NCBI GenBank assembly: GCA_009840695.1
Contig: VXNG01000247.1
Location: 1-7,448, forward strand
DNA length: 7,448 bases
Source of the DNA: Acidimicrobiaceae bacterium
Lineage (GTDB): Bacteria > Actinomycetota > Acidimicrobiia > Acidimicrobiales > Aldehydirespiratoraceae
Reading direction: 5' to 3'
Position numbers and translations under genes: made by a program. How positions within the stretch are numbered: position 1 is the first letter of the stretch; the number at the start of each line of letters is the position of its first letter. A model generated the notes under the pieces. It saw only the letters and a program-made list of their open reading frames with translations, was not told where the DNA came from and did not search any database. Positions 6,097-7,448 of the stretch are shown here, piece by piece.

Positions 6097-7448
6097 TCAG
6101 TGGCGGAACTGGCGCTCTCCGGTGAAGAGCATGGCCAGGCCACGCTCGTCGGCCGCGGCGATGACCGCGGCGTCGTTGACTGATCCGCCCGGTTGGACCA
6201 CCACCACGGCGCCGGCATCGGCCGCGGCGCCGATCCCGTCGGCGAACGGGTAGAAGCCGTCGCTGGCGCAGGCGCCGCCCGCGGCCCGTCCCGCGGCCTT
6301 GGCTGCCGCGATCTGTCCTGCTTCGACCCGGTTCTGCTGGCCGGCACCTATGCCCCAGGCCACCCCGTCGCGCGCCAGTACCACCGCGTTGGAGCTGGTG
6401 TGGGCACACACCCGCCAGGCGAACACCGCGTCGGCCCGCTCGGCGGGAGTGGGCTGCCGGACCGTGACCACCTGCCAGCCGGCCGGATCGGCTTCAAGCC
6501 GCCGCGGCGTCTGCACCAGGAACTCTCCCGCGCCGCCGAGGGTTCGCAGTTCCCACTTCGGCTCGTCGATGCGGCGCTGCGGTGCCTCCAGCAGGCGGGT
6601 GTTGGCCCGGCGGGCGGCCAGGCGCTCGATCACGCCGTCGGTGAAGCCAGGCGCGATCACCACGTCGGCCTGGGCCGCGACGACCATTGCCTCGGCCGTG
6701 GCCCCGTCGATCACCGCGTTGGTGGCCACCACGCCACCGAAGGCGCTGCGGGGGTCGCAGTCGAAGGCTCTGGAGTAGGCAGTGGCCAGATCATCGGCAA
6801 CGGCCGCTCCGCACGGGTTGGCGTGCTTGACGATCACCGCGGCCGGCCGCTCGCCCAGGTCGTGGGCCATACGCCACGCCGCTTCGGCATCCATCAGGTT
6901 CAGGTAGCTCGGCACCGGGCCGCCGTGCTGGACCACGCGGTCGAAGAACCCGGGCCGGCCCCGGCTCCGGTAGCGGGCGCCCTGCTGGTGGGGGTTCTCG
7001 CCGTAGCGCAGCGCTTGAGCCCGCTCGAGTTCCAGCCGGATCATCGCCGGCAAGGCCGGCTCGTCCGGCTCGCCGGTGGCGTCGAACCAGTCGGCGATGG
7101 CGGCGTCGTACGCCGCGCTGTGGGCGAATGCCTTGCGGGCCAGGCGGAAGCGGCTGGACGCGGGAAGGCGCACCTCCGAGCGGAGCTCATCGAGGACCGC
7201 CTGGTAGTCGGCCGGGTCCACCACCACCCCCACGTGAGCATGGTTCTTGGCCGCGGCCCGCACCATCGCCGGACCTCCTATGTCGATCGTCTCGATTCCG
7301 GGCGACGCCTCGAACGGGTAGAGGTTGACCACCACTAGTTCGATGGGATCGATGCCGTGGGCCTCGATGTCGTCCCTGTGGGCGGGATCGTCCCGGTCGG
7401 CCAGGATCCCGCCGTGGATGCGGGGATGGAGGGTCACCACCCGATGCC
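6097..7448 (-). CDS. purH: Bifunctional AICAR formyltransferase / IMP cyclohydrolase PurH (N-terminus outside window)
   Basis: A minus-strand gene ending at the stop 6097-6099 and open to the window edge; about 450 residues are visible and roughly the first 60 are missing. PurH performs the last two steps of IMP synthesis: formylation of AICAR using 10-formyl-tetrahydrofolate, then ring closure. In the cyclohydrolase domain I see [12 protein letters not shown] (codons 7443 down to about 7408), NLYPF, IDIGG and RAAAKNH, with the Lys equivalent to human Lys137 at 7246-7248. In the transformylase domain I see RYGENPHQ, the catalytic Lys-His pair in [10 protein letters not shown] (6823-6828), [28 protein letters not shown] and FYPFAD, and the ending RQFRH is typical. 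The position equivalent to human Lys66 is Val (see findings). It is a housekeeping gene unrelated to the operon it faces across 11 nt. The GTG at 7440 is not the true start because conserved PurH sequence continues upstream of it. Confidence 0.97.
   Translation of the reverse strand, partial: HRVVTLHPRIHGGILADRDDPAHRDDIEAHGIDPIELVVVNLYPFEASPGIETIDIGGPAMVRAAAKNHAHVGVVVDPADYQAVLDELRSEVRLPASSRFRLARKAFAHSAAYDAAIADWFDATGEPDEPALPAMIRLELERAQALRYGENPHQQGARYRSRGRPGFFDRVVQHGGPVPSYLNLMDAEAAWRMAHDLGERPAAVIVKHANPCGAAVADDLATAYSRAFDCDPRSAFGGVVATNAVIDGATAEAMVVAAQADVVIAPGFTDGVIERLAARRANTRLLEAPQRRIDEPKWELRTLGGAGEFLVQTPRRLEADPAGWQVVTVRQPTPAERADAVFAWRVCAHTSSNAVVLARDGVAWGIGAGQQNRVEAGQIAAAKAAGRAAGGACASDGFYPFADGIGAAADAGAVVVVQPGGSVNDAAVIAAADERGLAMLFTGERQFRH

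Noticed and set aside
6114..6130. Possible terminator hairpin GCTCT / AGAGC with a 7-nt loop
   Set aside because: Only 5 bp, no T-run on either strand, and it lies inside the purH coding region; too weak to call a terminator.
6193..7338. Long plus-strand open frame (381 codons) antisense to purH
   Set aside because: It is a mirror of the purH coding frame in GC-rich DNA; its translation is low-complexity (Gly/Arg/His/Val rich) with no recognisable domain, while purH on the opposite strand has many conserved motifs.
1..7448. CRISPR arrays, insertion sequences, tRNA/rRNA genes or attachment sites
   Set aside because: No spaced direct repeats, transposase motifs, terminal inverted repeats or tRNA-like folds were seen; the window is almost entirely coding.

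Overview
The window is GC-rich DNA (by eye roughly two thirds G+C or more). Codons strongly prefer G/C in third positions, GTG starts are frequent and genes overlap tightly. This fits a high-GC bacterium, most likely an actinobacterium of the Acidimicrobiia kind, although the sequence alone does not fix the taxon.

Positions 2-6085 hold six consecutive plus-strand genes that look like one transcription unit: the tail of a short-chain dehydrogenase/reductase (SDR), an amidase-signature hydrolase, a crotonase-fold protein, and the three subunits (large, medium, small) of a molybdenum hydroxylase of the xanthine dehydrogenase / CoxLMS superfamily. The junctions are an 8-nt overlap, ATGA, ATGA, an 8-nt gap and GTGA, so translational coupling is likely throughout. 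The molybdenum enzyme is complete: a molybdopterin subunit with catalytic Glu, an FAD subunit, and a 2Fe-2S subunit with all eight cysteines. Its active-site loop reads AYRGFG rather than the AYRCSFR of form I CO dehydrogenase, so it is probably a hydroxylase of an organic substrate.

The set suggests a catabolic pathway in which the molybdenum enzyme hydroxylates a heteroaromatic or related substrate, the amidase opens or removes an amide, and the crotonase and SDR work on downstream carbonyl or CoA intermediates. The substrate cannot be read from the sequence, and this pathway is inference. The crotonase lacks both glutamates of classical enoyl-CoA hydratase, so it may do different chemistry.

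An 11-nt gap separates the operon from a convergent minus-strand gene, purH (bifunctional AICAR formyltransferase / IMP cyclohydrolase), which is housekeeping and runs off the right edge without its N-terminus. No RNA genes, mobile elements, CRISPR arrays or intergenic stretches above 300 bases are present. I see no clear evidence of a wholly new system. The most interesting items are the amidase-crotonase-molybdenum hydroxylase combination, the altered crotonase active site, and a Lys-to-Val change at a cyclohydrolase position in PurH.
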